The notes under the pieces are model-generated. The model was not told the DNA's origin and searched no databases. It was given only the letters and a program-made list of their open reading frames with translations. A program made the translations under genes and the position numbers. From contig NZ_JBPDIH010000003.1 in NCBI RefSeq assembly GCF_052030545.1, positions 186,001-250,000 on the forward strand: 64,000 nt of DNA, given 5' to 3'. This document shows, piece by piece, positions 24,607-34,030 of the stretch; position 1 is the first letter of the stretch, and each line of letters opens with the position of its first letter. The stretch comes from CANMXU01 sp052030545 (lineage in GTDB: Bacteria; Pseudomonadota; Gammaproteobacteria; Enterobacterales; Alteromonadaceae).

Positions 24607-26259
24607 TTACATCATGCCGCCCATACCGCCCATACCACCCATGCCGCCCATATCAGGCATTGGCGCAGCTGGTGCATCTTTAACTGGTGCGTCGGTGATC
24701 ATCGCTTCTGTGGTTAACATTAAGCCCGCAACTGAAGCAGCAAATTGTAGTGCTGAACGCGTTACTTTTGTTGGGTCTAAAATACCCATCGCTAGCATGT
24801 CGCCATAAGTTGAGTTACCTGCATTGTAACCGAAGTTACCTTCGCCGTTACGTACTTCGTTAAGAACAACTGACGCTTCGTCGCCACAGTTAGTGACGAT
24901 TTGACGAAGTGGTGCTTCCATTGCGCGAATCGCTACGTTAATACCGTGAGTTTGGTCTTCGTTAGAACCTTCAAGGTCTTTAATTGCTTCAGCAACACGA
25001 ACTAGTGCAGTACCACCGCCAGCAACAACGCCTTCTTCAACGGCAGCGCGTGTCGCGTGCAGGGCATCTTCAACACGTGCTTTTTTCTCTTTCATTTCAA
25101 CTTCAGTGGCTGCACCAATTTTAATGACCGCAACACCGCCAGCAAGTTTGGCTAAACGCTCTTGCAGTTTTTCTTTATCGTAGTCAGAAGACGTTTCTTC
25201 GATTTGACCGCGAATTTGCGCAACGCGTGCTTGAATGTCAGCTTCTTCGCCAATACCATCAATGATAGTGGTATTGTCTTTAGAGATAACAACACGTTTA
25301 GCTTGACCTAAGTCTTCTAAAGTCGCTTTTTCTAATTCCATGCCAATTTCTTCAGAAATTACGGTACCTGCAGTAAGTGTTGCGATATCTTGTAGCATCG
25401 CTTTACGACGGTCACCAAAACCAGGTGCTTTAACTGCAGCAACTTTCACGATGCCGCGCATGTTGTTTACCACTAAGGTTGCTAGGGCTTCGCCTTCAAC
25501 ATCTTCAGCAATAATTAATAGTGGCTTACCCGCTTTTGCAACGCCTTCTAAAGTGGTAAGTAATTCACGGATGTTTGAGATTTTTTTATCAACTAATAAA
25601 ATGAATGGGTTTTCTAATTCAACCGCACCACTTTCTTGATTGTTGATAAAATATGGCGATAAGTAACCACGGTCGAATTGCATACCTTCAACAACGTCTA
25701 ATTCGTCAGTTAACGCTTGACCTTCTTCAACCGTAATTACACCTTCTGTACCAACACGATCCATTGCTGTTGCAATGATTTTACCAACAGTGTCGTCAGA
25801 GTTTGCTGAAATAGTACCAACTTGCTCAATCGCTTTGTTGTCGGCACATGCTGTTGAAAGTGTTTTTAATTCTTCAACTGCTGCGATAACAGCTTTATCA
25901 ATACCGCGCTTAAGGTCCATTGGGTTCATACCCGCAGCGATAGATTTTAAACCTTCATTAACAATAGCTTGCGCTAAAACAGTTGCAGTAGTTGTACCGT
26001 CACCTGCTTCGTCATTGGCTTTAGAAGCAACTTCTTTCACCATTTGTGCGCCCATATTTTCGAACTTGTCATCTAATTCGATTTCTTTAGCAACAGAAAC
26101 ACCATCTTTGGTGATTGTTGGACCACCAAATGATTTGTCTAATACTACGTTGCGGCCTTTAGGACCTAAGGTTACTTTTACCGCGTCAGCTAGAATGTTT
26201 ACGCCGTTAAGCATTTTTGCACGTGCGTCGTTGCCAAATAATACGTCTTTTGCAGCCAT
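24607..26259 (-). CDS. groL: Chaperonin GroEL
   Basis: 550 residues from the ATG at 26259 (AAGGA 8 nt upstream). The frame extends ten codons further, but conserved GroEL proteins begin with MAAKDV. The 60-kDa subunit forms the double-ring folding chamber with GroES. ATP-binding signatures TLGPKGRNVVLDKSFG and AGDGTTTATVLA are intact, as is the ATPase aspartate region near 398, and the C-terminus is the GGM repeat (four GGM units then M). groES lies 187 nt upstream. This is the usual groES-groEL operon. Confidence 0.98.
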   Translation of the reverse strand: MAAKDVLFGNDARAKMLNGVNILADAVKVTLGPKGRNVVLDKSFGGPTITKDGVSVAKEIELDDKFENMGAQMVKEVASKANDEAGDGTTTATVLAQAIVNEGLKSIAAGMNPMDLKRGIDKAVIAAVEELKTLSTACADNKAIEQVGTISANSDDTVGKIIATAMDRVGTEGVITVEEGQALTDELDVVEGMQFDRGYLSPYFINNQESGAVELENPFILLVDKKISNIRELLTTLEGVAKAGKPLLIIAEDVEGEALATLVVNNMRGIVKVAAVKAPGFGDRRKAMLQDIATLTAGTVISEEIGMELEKATLEDLGQAKRVVISKDNTTIIDGIGEEADIQARVAQIRGQIEETSSDYDKEKLQERLAKLAGGVAVIKIGAATEVEMKEKKARVEDALHATRAAVEEGVVAGGGTALVRVAEAIKDLEGSNEDQTHGINVAIRAMEAPLRQIVTNCGDEASVVLNEVRNGEGNFGYNAGNSTYGDMLAMGILDPTKVTRSALQFAASVAGLMLTTEAMITDAPVKDAPAAPMPDMGGMGGMGGMGGMM

Positions 26260-26446
26260 GTTATTTTTCCTTAATTTTTTATGTATCATCGCTTACTTAA
26301 AGCAATGAGTTCGAATGTATTATCTTAAGCAAAGCTTACATTATGCTTTTTCGCTTAAGAGTAAAGCAGAAGCACGGAGCTTACGTTAGTAAGTGAGTAC
26401 TTCTAATGCCACTATTAAGATGAAATAGCGACGTGAAATTTTGCGA

Positions 26447-26737
26447 CTATTCTACGATGGCCAAAATGTCTGACTCAGACAAAATTAACACTTCTTCGCC
26501 GTCAAGCTTTTCAGTTTTTGCGCCGTAGCCTTCACTAAAAATGACTTGGTCGCCTACTTTTACGTCTAATGCACGTACTTCACCGCTTTCTAAAATACGG
26601 CCGTTACCAACAGCAATCACTTCACCACGAGTTGATTTTTCAGCAGCGCTGCCCGTTAAAACAATACCGCCAGCAGATTTAGTTTCTACTTCTTTACGTT
26701 TGATGATTACGCGATCGTGTAATGGACGAATGCTCAT
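26447..26737 (-). CDS. groS: Co-chaperonin GroES
   Basis: 96 residues. Heptameric lid of the GroEL chamber. N-terminal IRPLHDRVIIKR, the mobile loop with AGGIVLTGSA (about 22-31) and the C-terminal EEVLILSESDILAI are all typical. A good ribosome binding site (AGGAGAG) precedes the ATG. A heat-shock-type promoter lies about 100 nt upstream at 26838-26865. Confidence 0.98.
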   Translation of the reverse strand: MSIRPLHDRVIIKRKEVETKSAGGIVLTGSAAEKSTRGEVIAVGNGRILESGEVRALDVKVGDQVIFSEGYGAKTEKLDGEEVLILSESDILAIVE

Positions 26738-26837
26738 TTATTTCTCTCCTGAGATGTTTTACAAATGGGTTTACAAGGTTTTCAATCAAAGGCAATAACG
26801 GTTGCTTTACTGCCTCGATAATTATTTATTGATTCAA

Positions 26838-26865
26838 AGATGGGGTCTATTTAAGACTTCACAAG
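26838..26865 (-). promoter_or_regulatory. Sigma-32 (heat-shock) type promoter for groESL
   Basis: Read on the minus strand, CTTGTGA (26865-26859) is followed after 13 nt by CCCCATCT (26845-26838). The -10 matches the RpoH consensus CCCCATNT fully; the -35 matches CTTGAAA partly. It sits 101 nt upstream of groES, a suitable distance. No CIRCE operator (the HrcA-type inverted repeat) is seen. Confidence 0.65.
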
Positions 26866-26881
26866 CCCCAATGTATTTTTT

Positions 26882-27385
26882 TTACTCTTTTCGCTCATAT
26901 TCACCATCAATTGTTTGTCCTTGATGACGTTCCGGTTCAATTTTGTCGTTAAACGGCGAGTGCTGTTGAGCTTGTTCGTTACTCGAATGTTGGTAAAAGT
27001 GGGCGCCTTGAGCCCCAAATTGAGATTGATTTACCACCATGTGCTTTTGCACCATGCTCACGATAGCAGCACGTACTTTAGGCACTAATAACGACAAACC
27101 AAAAAAGTCGGTAACAAAGCCTGGGGTTACCAGTAAGACGCCTGCCACTAATAACATTAAACCGGCGACAATTTCATCAGAAGGCGCTTGCCCTTGTGCC
27201 AGTTTAGTTTGCACTGAGTTCATGGTTGCCAAGCCCTGTTGACGAACATTTTTAGCACCGAGCCATGCGGTTAACACAACGATAAAGATTGTTGGCCATA
27301 CACCTAACCAAGCACCAACATTCATTAAAACAGCAATTTCAATAATGGGAATAATGACAAAAAGTACAAATAATACTCGAAACAT
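26882..27385 (-). CDS. fxsA: FxsA family membrane protein
   Basis: 167 residues. Three or so N-terminal hydrophobic segments (residues 1-24, 27-43, 71-92) with the conserved PIIEIAVLMNVGAWLG and the GFVTDFFGLSLLVP block of FxsA, a cytoplasmic-membrane protein whose overproduction in E. coli relieves F-plasmid exclusion of phage T7. The C-terminal ~50 residues are polar and His/Gln-rich, as is common in the family. It precedes groES on the same strand; in E. coli too fxsA lies beside the groE genes. Confidence 0.9.
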   Translation of the reverse strand: MFRVLFVLFVIIPIIEIAVLMNVGAWLGVWPTIFIVVLTAWLGAKNVRQQGLATMNSVQTKLAQGQAPSDEIVAGLMLLVAGVLLVTPGFVTDFFGLSLLVPKVRAAIVSMVQKHMVVNQSQFGAQGAHFYQHSSNEQAQQHSPFNDKIEPERHQGQTIDGEYERKE

Positions 27386-27581
27386 AAGTTCACCTAAAAA
27401 AATTCAATGAAACTAATATTGGGTTAAACAGGTCTTTTTCAAGGAGCGACGAGGTTACCCGCTTGGCAAATGGTTTACTCAAGCATTTGCTATAGCGTAA
27501 ACTTAGTCATTTACTGAGTAATATCAACACGAAAACATGATATGTTGATATTCGTTAAGTTTTTTCGACAACGGATAAGTT

Positions 27582-27893
27582 ATGTTTCAAATTGTGTTGT
27601 GTACTTGCCCAAACTCAGACGTGGCTAATGTGATCGCTCAGACACTGGTTCAAGAAAAGTTAGCTGCTTGTGTCAATATCATACCTAAAATAACATCGGT
27701 ATATTATTGGCAAGATAAAGTAGTGTGTGATGATGAAATTCAGCTTTTGATAAAAACAACAAACGAAAAGTTTGCCTTGTTAGCCGAGCGAATTAAGTCA
27801 TTACATACCTATGACGTACCAGAGATTATTGCCGTGAACATCCAGCAAGGCGATAAGCAGTATTTAAACTGGATAACAGAGTCTATAAAGTAG
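27582..27893 (+). CDS. cutA: Divalent-cation tolerance protein CutA
   Basis: 103 residues, the normal CutA length. Trimeric ferredoxin-like fold linked to copper tolerance in E. coli. Family blocks are CPNSDVANVIAQTLVQEKLAACVNI-type N-terminus (LAACVNIIP visible), YYWQDKV, and the C-terminal TYDVPEIIAVNI. It lies 5 nt upstream of dsbD; the cutA-dsbD pairing is conserved in E. coli, where DsbD was once described as a copper-tolerance gene. Confidence 0.95.
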   Translation: MFQIVLCTCPNSDVANVIAQTLVQEKLAACVNIIPKITSVYYWQDKVVCDDEIQLLIKTTNEKFALLAERIKSLHTYDVPEIIAVNIQQGDKQYLNWITESIK

Positions 27894-27898
27894 AAATA

Positions 27899-29728
27899 AT
27901 GAAACGTTTTTTAAATATATTAAGTGTTGTTTTTGTACTGTTGAGCTTTTTTCCGATAGCGAGTCAGGCGCAAACGTCGCTTTTTGATAGTTCTTCATCA
28001 TCTTTATTTAGCAACGACGATGAGTTTTTAACAGTAGAGCAAGCATTTGAGTTTGAATTTTATCAACAGGAAAATGTGGTTACCGTTAGCTTTGATATTG
28101 AAGAAGGCTATTACCTTTACCGCCATCAATTTAAATTCAGCGCAGAAAATGCTGACTTTACACCTGTTGAACTGCCTATCGGTGAAGATCATCACGATGA
28201 ATTTTTTGGTACACAACAAGTCTTTCGAGACAGCTTAACGTTTAACGTTAATATTGAAAAAGCAGACCGCAATGCTTCGCTAACCATTAAATATCAGGGG
28301 TGTGCTGACAAAGGCTTATGTTATCCGCCAAAACGCATCAATATTCCGCTTGATATGGTCGACCCAGCAAGTGCACAACAAGCAGTATTAACGGCACTTA
28401 GTGATAGCGAACAAGCAGAAGCTGCTAGCACAGCGGCATCACAAAGCTCAGCGCCACAAAGTGAGCAACATCGTTTAGCGCAAAGCTTGCAAAACGACAG
28501 TTTACTTTGGGTATTAATTGCCTTTTTCTTCGGCGGTTTATTGTTATCGTTTACCCCGTGCGTATTTCCAATGTACCCAATTCTAACTGGCATTATTGTC
28601 GGCCAAGGTGACAAACTTACCAATAAAAATGCTTTTATGCTGTCGTTTGCTTATGTGCAAGGTATGGCAATTACTTATACGTTATTAGGTGTTGTAGTGG
28701 CGCTTGCTGGCGCTCAATTTCAAGCGATGTTTCAGCATCCTGCGGTATTAATAGCGTTAAGCATACTGTTTATCTTTTTAGCACTTTCTATGTTTGGTGT
28801 TTTTAACTTGGCACTGCCTGCTAGCTGGCAAAACAAGCTCAATAACATCAGTAACAAGCAACAAGGTGGCTCACTTGCCGGTGTTGTTGTCATGGGTGCT
28901 ATTTCAGGTTTAGTTGCTTCACCTTGTACTACGGCACCATTAACAGGCGCTCTGTTATATATTTCTCAAACGGGTGATATTGTTATTGGCGCATCTGCCT
29001 TGTATGCCTTAAGTTTGGGTATGGGCTTACCTTTATTAGTATTAGGTAGTTCAGGCGGTAAATTGTTACCTAAAGCCGGCGCTTGGATGAATATCATCAA
29101 GAATGTGTTTGGTTTGTTATTACTCGCCGTGCCAGTATTTTTATTAGAGCGTTTTCTTTCAGAGCAAATTAGCCAAATTTTATGGGCGATACTGATATTG
29201 GCAAGTGCTAGCTATTTCTATGTTGCTAATCAAAACAGTAATAAAAATTTCTGGTTTGGTGTGCGTAGTTTAGTTATTTTCTTAGCACTGTTTGTTGGCG
29301 CAAATCTGCTTTATCAAACCGTATTTCCATCTCAAAATACCGCACCTCAAGCAACTACTGAACACGGCTTTGTACATGTCAGTAACCTTGCAGAATTAGA
29401 AGCAGAGATAAGTGCTGCCAACAGCCAAGGTAAAACGGTGATGGTTGACTTATACGCAGATTGGTGTATCGCATGTAAGGAGTTTGAAAAATACACCTTC
29501 CCAAAACCGGAAGTACAAACGGCCTTAAAAAACAGCGTATTGATTCAAGTGGATATGACCGATTTTAATTCACCTGAAAATAACGAACTGTCTGAGACAT
29601 ACCAAGTATTAGGCCTACCATCGATTTTATTTTTTGACTTATCAGGCGATGAACTAAGCAAGCAACGTGTGACGGGTTTTATGGACGCACCGCAATTTTC
29701 ACAACATGTGCAAGCAACCTTTAACTAA
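27899..29728 (+). CDS. dsbD: Thiol:disulfide interchange protein DsbD
   Basis: 609 residues (E. coli 565). Passes electrons from cytoplasmic thioredoxin across the inner membrane to periplasmic DsbC, DsbG and CcmG. Order: signal peptide (1-24); N-terminal immunoglobulin-like domain with redox Cys135 and Cys141 (GCADKGLCYPP); eight-helix membrane domain with FTPCVFPMYP near 219-228 and SPCTTAPLTG; C-terminal thioredoxin-like domain with WCIAC (Cys523, Cys526). All six catalytic cysteines are present. It is followed by a strong terminator. Confidence 0.96.
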   Translation: MKRFLNILSVVFVLLSFFPIASQAQTSLFDSSSSSLFSNDDEFLTVEQAFEFEFYQQENVVTVSFDIEEGYYLYRHQFKFSAENADFTPVELPIGEDHHDEFFGTQQVFRDSLTFNVNIEKADRNASLTIKYQGCADKGLCYPPKRINIPLDMVDPASAQQAVLTALSDSEQAEAASTAASQSSAPQSEQHRLAQSLQNDSLLWVLIAFFFGGLLLSFTPCVFPMYPILTGIIVGQGDKLTNKNAFMLSFAYVQGMAITYTLLGVVVALAGAQFQAMFQHPAVLIALSILFIFLALSMFGVFNLALPASWQNKLNNISNKQQGGSLAGVVVMGAISGLVASPCTTAPLTGALLYISQTGDIVIGASALYALSLGMGLPLLVLGSSGGKLLPKAGAWMNIIKNVFGLLLLAVPVFLLERFLSEQISQILWAILILASASYFYVANQNSNKNFWFGVRSLVIFLALFVGANLLYQTVFPSQNTAPQATTEHGFVHVSNLAELEAEISAANSQGKTVMVDLYADWCIACKEFEKYTFPKPEVQTALKNSVLIQVDMTDFNSPENNELSETYQVLGLPSILFFDLSGDELSKQRVTGFMDAPQFSQHVQATFN

Positions 29729-29745
29729 GCCATTTTATTTAAACT

Positions 29746-29782
29746 AAAAAGCCCGCCAAGTGGATACTTGGCGGGCTTTTTT
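29746..29782 (+). terminator. Terminator after dsbD
   Basis: A 16-bp perfect stem (29746-29761 and 29766-29781) with a GGAT tetraloop and T run, 17 nt past the dsbD stop. It is the strongest terminator in the window and can act in both directions. Confidence 0.93.
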
Positions 29783-29792
29783 AATCTTCATT

Positions 29793-29912
29793 ACGACTTG
29801 TCGCTTTTTTACTTTCAGCTTGCTACTTGTAGCTTTCGACTTACGACTTGTAGCTTTCAACTTTCCACTTGTAGCTTTCAACTTTCGACTTGTCGCTTGT
29901 CGCTGCGCGCTT
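29793..29912. repeat. Degenerate ~11-nt CTTGTAGCTTT repeat tract, copy B
   Basis: About ten imperfect units of the form CTTGTAGCTTTC / ACTTTCGACTTGTCGC spaced 10-13 nt. It lies directly after the dsbD terminator and touches the stop codon of the convergent GGDEF-EAL gene. The plus strand reads in the same sense as tracts A and C. Confidence 0.75.
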
Positions 29913-32343
29913 ACTGCGCTTTAGTTTTCCAATATCCACCAGTGAGTTTAGTATCAATAAACTCAAGTAGCTCCACTTCAGGTACCGGTTTTGAAAAATA
30001 ATAGCCTTGAATGGTATCACAACCGTTTTCGGTTAAACTGCGCAATTGGGCGCTACTTTCCACCCCTTCAGCAATCACTTGTAAGCCAAGGTTTTTCACC
30101 ATAGCGATAGTCGACATAATAATTTGATAATCGGCATAGTTTTCTAACATACCAAAGACAAAGCTCTTATCGATTTTAATCACATCAACCGGCATTTTTT
30201 TAATATAAGCTAACGATGAATAGCCGGTACCGAAGTCGTCAATGGCGAAACTAAAACCAAGCTCTCTTAGGTTTTCCATCATTTCAATCGCGCGATCAAT
30301 ATCTTTAACTAAGGTTTGCTCGGTAAGCTCTAGCTCAAAAGATTCTGCTGATACCTCGAATTCTGTTAGCAGGCTTTGTAGATAATGCGGTAAGTTATTA
30401 TCGATAAACTGCCCTGCAGATAAATTAATCGCAATACGAATATCGGTAAGACCTTTTTTTCGCATTTCAATGAGTAGTTCAAAACAGCGACGAATGACCC
30501 AATACCCTAGATCGATCATGTGTTCTGAATTTTCTAAAATAGGAATGAAGTCATCTGGTGACACCATACCACGCTCTGGATGTTGCCAGCGCAGTAAAGC
30601 TTCAAAGCCACTGAGTTTATTATTTTTAGCGCAAATTTGTGGTTGTAAACTCAAGCTAAATTGATTTTTAGCCAATGCCTGACGCACTTCGCCTTCAAGC
30701 ATTACCCGTTGTGCTACCCGTTGATACATATCATTGTGGTAGACATGGTATTGCGCTCCGCCACCGTCTTTTGCCTCATACATGGCGATATCTGCATGAC
30801 TGATCAACTCTTCTGCTTTGACTAACTCCGCTTCCGAGTAGGCAATACCAATACTGGTTGATACATAGAAAATACTTGAGCCAAGTTTGATTGGTTCTTT
30901 AAACTGCGCCAAAATATTATCGGCAATTTCTTGTGCTTGTTTTAAACCGTCAACTTGCCCTAATATCACGACAAATTCATCGCCGCCAAAGCGACACGCA
31001 ATATCAACATTACGAATACTTAACCGCACGCGGTTGGCCGCTTCAATCAGGAGTTTGTCGCCTTCACTGTGCCCATGACTATCATTAACTTTTTTAAAGT
31101 CGTCTAAGTCTAGGAACAACACAGTCACATTCTGATTATATTTTGATAAATTAACTATCGCCTTACGCAATTGATAATTAAGCATATTGCGATTAGGTAA
31201 GCCGGTAAGCAAATCATACATCGCAATGTTTTCAAGCTCTTTGGTTTTTTGCTCTACTTCCAAGTTCAGCTGTTCAAGTTCATAACTGAGCTCTAGCGAG
31301 GCATCTGTTAAAATATCAAGCTCGTCAGTAACTAAGCCTGTTTTTTTCATTTCAACTTGTCTGAATTTATCGAACTCTTTGCGAGCAAGCAAAGGGAGAA
31401 CATTAGACAGTAATAACAACCTGCGGGTAAATGGGCTAGAAACGAAATACACTAAAATGGCAAGCGTGACGAAAATAAGTAAGGAAGATAATAAGAACTG
31501 GCGGCGATATTCACTAAACTGCACGTTAAATGCGGTAACATCGTCGATAATTGCCATATAAAAGTTGCGTTCAGAATTAATTGCTAACGGCAGCAGATTT
31601 ACGAGGTAATTACCACTTTGAATATCGAGCTGTAAACCTTTTGCGAGCACTTCTTCCACATAAGTTTGATTGGCTTGATCGACAAAAAGTGATTTAACTA
31701 ATTGAGTATTAGAAGCAGATACAAACTGAGCACGATTAAAGGTTCGTTTACTCTTGTTGGCATAACTCACTATGGCAATATCGCTTTTAACCGATTGATT
31801 AATTGCGTAGATCATATCCACTAATGACACTGTCATCGCCACCACCACCATGTCACCACGTTTATTTAGCAGTGGCACAGTAATTAATTGCTCACATAAG
31901 AATTGACAAAATAATTGGTATTGCGGCTCTTGTGCTTGAAATGTCGCTTTTACAGTATTTGCCGCATAATCGGGAATATTTATTGAAGAAAAGAGTAAGT
32001 TTTCTTTTTGATCAACGAGCCAAACATTTTCGACATTTTGATTAAGTTGCAGTGCATCAAATTGCTGCTCAAGCTCTTTAGCCAACATCGTAAAGTCGGT
32101 TTGCTCTTTAATGCGAACAACATCAGAAAATGACTCAATCCAGGTGCGGATTTGGTCACGTAAATTAGCGCTTTGTATATTAAACTGAATTTCACCTTGC
32201 TGCTTGTTCTCTGCTTGATAGTACTCAAATTCTTGATTCAAGCGCGTTAACGACATAATAGAGAAGCCAGTGCTTAAGATCAGCAGCGCCCCCACAACTA
32301 GCAGCAATAATTTGGTAGGAACGCTAATAAATACTTTTTTCAT
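29911..32343 (-). CDS. Membrane-bound GGDEF-EAL protein (c-di-GMP turnover)
   Basis: 810 residues. TM helix at about 10-30, a ~260-residue periplasmic sensor region, a second TM (LLSSLLIFVTLAILVYFV, near 280-297) and a short linker, then a GGDEF domain with intact CRFGGDEFVVILG and an EAL domain with EALLRW, ELTEQTL, DDFGTGYSSLAYIKKM, IDKSF and IAEGVES. Both active sites look complete, so it could make or degrade c-di-GMP; as in many dual proteins one activity may dominate. It is the last gene of a unit with a porin and a binding protein, its ATG 3 nt after the porin stop, so the periplasmic domain may sense something that these proteins handle. Confidence 0.92.
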   Translation of the reverse strand: MKKVFISVPTKLLLLVVGALLILSTGFSIMSLTRLNQEFEYYQAENKQQGEIQFNIQSANLRDQIRTWIESFSDVVRIKEQTDFTMLAKELEQQFDALQLNQNVENVWLVDQKENLLFSSINIPDYAANTVKATFQAQEPQYQLFCQFLCEQLITVPLLNKRGDMVVVAMTVSLVDMIYAINQSVKSDIAIVSYANKSKRTFNRAQFVSASNTQLVKSLFVDQANQTYVEEVLAKGLQLDIQSGNYLVNLLPLAINSERNFYMAIIDDVTAFNVQFSEYRRQFLLSSLLIFVTLAILVYFVSSPFTRRLLLLSNVLPLLARKEFDKFRQVEMKKTGLVTDELDILTDASLELSYELEQLNLEVEQKTKELENIAMYDLLTGLPNRNMLNYQLRKAIVNLSKYNQNVTVLFLDLDDFKKVNDSHGHSEGDKLLIEAANRVRLSIRNVDIACRFGGDEFVVILGQVDGLKQAQEIADNILAQFKEPIKLGSSIFYVSTSIGIAYSEAELVKAEELISHADIAMYEAKDGGGAQYHVYHNDMYQRVAQRVMLEGEVRQALAKNQFSLSLQPQICAKNNKLSGFEALLRWQHPERGMVSPDDFIPILENSEHMIDLGYWVIRRCFELLIEMRKKGLTDIRIAINLSAGQFIDNNLPHYLQSLLTEFEVSAESFELELTEQTLVKDIDRAIEMMENLRELGFSFAIDDFGTGYSSLAYIKKMPVDVIKIDKSFVFGMLENYADYQIIMSTIAMVKNLGLQVIAEGVESSAQLRSLTENGCDTIQGYYFSKPVPEVELLEFIDTKLTGGYWKTKAQ

Positions 32344-32346
32344 CGC

Positions 32347-33588
32347 CTAGAACCAATACATTAATTGCACAGCAAATAAATTCCAATTTTTATTGCTGTT
32401 TATCATTGCATTAGGTGAAACAACAGGGGTCAATCGTGCAGTTCCTTCCACCCAGTGATATTCCATTTGTACTCTTAATGAGTCGGCAATATCGTAATGC
32501 GCACCTAAAACAATATCATGCTGAAAGCCAAAATAACTCGGTACTAAACCGCCACTTTCCGCTTCAAGTTGACTACCATCTTTATCATCTTTGTCCGCAT
32601 AAAATCGCTCAACTCTCGCCATTAACGAAAGTCGGTCATTGTATTTATAACGTGATTGGAAATAGATCCCTTGGCCCACTTTTTCAATCTGGTCAACACC
32701 AAGAAATTCATAAAGCGCGTCAGGGTAAAAACCTTCAGTTGTAAAAGTTTGCTGTAGCGCTTCTGCGGTAAATTCCCAATTTTCGCCTTCATAAACAACA
32801 TACCCTGTATATTGTTTAAAAGAGAACACACCGTCGTAGAACTCAACACTAGGCGTTGCTGGCAAAAGAGTGTCGTTTTGCTCTTCACGGGTAAAGCTAA
32901 ATTCAGAGTCTAAAAACGAAACACCAAAACGCCAAGGAGAATATGCAGGCTGCCAAAACACACTAGTTTGAAAGTCTGACTCTTGATTCATATCGCCGTC
33001 AACATCATCACCTAGCAGTAATTTTCCTGCATCTGTAGATACTTTTGTTTTACCTGAGCTGACGTTAAAGTCTATATCACCCCAATCTTCAAAATTGTAA
33101 CTTACCTTCAATGCCGCGCCATCGCCGCCCATGGCAATATCTCGAAAGCCATCAAAATATAAACCTTGCGGCAGTATAATACTGGGACGAGCATGAGGAA
33201 TATCTCGAGTACTAGAATGTAACCAATGGTTATTTTTAAAGCGGCCTAAATACAAATTCACTAGCCAGTTTTCATCGTTATATACCGACCAATCAATCAG
33301 GGCATAATCTAAACGCAACCCTTGTTCATAACGATTACCGCCATTTAAATATACGGCTTGTCCAGCAAGACGAATTGAATCAAATAACTGATAAGAACCA
33401 TTGACACCAACTTCCGTTAACTCAGCAGACAAATCACCGTCATCGTTAACAAAGTCGCTACCACTAACATCGATTAAGCCTTGTGCAAGAAAACCGTGAA
33501 TTTGCCAGTCTTGACTTTCACTTTGATTAGCTTGCGCGTTTAAGGCGACAAGCGAGAGTGCAATAATCTTTATTGCCTTAGTCACCAT
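32347..33588 (-). CDS. Outer-membrane porin-like protein
   Basis: 413 residues from the ATG at 33588, chosen because AGGGA lies 7 nt upstream and a signal peptide follows at once (MVTKAIKIIALSLVALNAQA). Earlier in-frame codons would overlap the preceding gene and lack a signal sequence. The mature part is a run of amphipathic strands with aromatic girdles and acidic loops ending in MYWF, the carboxyl-terminal Phe of a barrel protein. It opens with WQIHGFLAQGLIDV, as in many Alteromonadales porin-family proteins. Substrate unknown. It lies between the periplasmic binding protein gene and the GGDEF-EAL gene in one tight unit. Confidence 0.8.
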   Translation of the reverse strand: MVTKAIKIIALSLVALNAQANQSESQDWQIHGFLAQGLIDVSGSDFVNDDGDLSAELTEVGVNGSYQLFDSIRLAGQAVYLNGGNRYEQGLRLDYALIDWSVYNDENWLVNLYLGRFKNNHWLHSSTRDIPHARPSIILPQGLYFDGFRDIAMGGDGAALKVSYNFEDWGDIDFNVSSGKTKVSTDAGKLLLGDDVDGDMNQESDFQTSVFWQPAYSPWRFGVSFLDSEFSFTREEQNDTLLPATPSVEFYDGVFSFKQYTGYVVYEGENWEFTAEALQQTFTTEGFYPDALYEFLGVDQIEKVGQGIYFQSRYKYNDRLSLMARVERFYADKDDKDGSQLEAESGGLVPSYFGFQHDIVLGAHYDIADSLRVQMEYHWVEGTARLTPVVSPNAMINSNKNWNLFAVQLMYWF

Positions 33589-33607
33589 TGAGAATTCCCT
33601 GAATTGT

Positions 33608-34030
33608 CTAGTCATTAACTTTAATAACAACAACATTGTCTACCCCTTCCTTATTCTCAACGTAGCCAATAGCACCTGGCACTGAAGCAATTTTTTTCAA
33701 TAACTCTTGTTCAGAATTAACCAGTATTGGTCTCAAGCCTAAGCCTGAGAATGTTAATTTGTTCCAAATACGGTCTAATTGATATGGAAAAAGGCGTAAA
33801 ACGTCTTTACTAAATCGTTGATGAACTGGATGTTGGCTTGGCAAAACAAATACCGCAATGGCAGTTCCGTCAGACCAACGAACTTGACGCATCGAATAAA
33901 TTCGACGCAATTGACTTGTCGATAGTGATGTTGTTTCAACCGTTGGGTTGACGATCACTTCAACGCTATAACTTACCGAGCTAAAAAAGATAGCTAGTGT
34001 AATGAAAAGCCCATAAAGAATATGTTTGAT
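33608..34030 (-). CDS. PstS-like periplasmic binding protein; start probably at an AUC codon
   Basis: About 140 residues. The mature part (TSLSTSQLRRIYSMRQVRW, FKDVLR-type central block, PGAIGYVENK) matches small phosphate-binding-protein-like members of the PBP superfamily. The first conventional start is a GTG at 33958, which would give a cytoplasmic protein. In-frame codons before it encode a textbook signal peptide, KHILYGLFITLAIFFSSVSYS, open back to a stop at 34072. In that stretch no ATG, GTG or TTG exists; an ATC at 34030 sits where a start is expected, 8 nt after AGGG. Either the gene starts at AUC, has lost its start, or the base is a sequencing error. Porin gene follows 19 nt later. 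Confidence 0.65.
   Translation of the reverse strand: MKHILYGLFITLAIFFSSVSYSVEVIVNPTVETTSLSTSQLRRIYSMRQVRWSDGTAIAVFVLPSQHPVHQRFSKDVLRLFPYQLDRIWNKLTFSGLGLRPILVNSEQELLKKIASVPGAIGYVENKEGVDNVVVIKVND

Noticed and set aside
25775..26308. Plus-strand open frame of 177 codons opposite groEL
   Set aside because: Antisense shadow of a strongly biased gene; no start signal and no recognisable protein.
29768..30001. Plus-strand frame of 77 codons rich in CSF/STC repeats
   Set aside because: Translation of the degenerate repeat tract plus the antisense of the EAL gene; the repeated peptide is a by-product of the DNA repeat.
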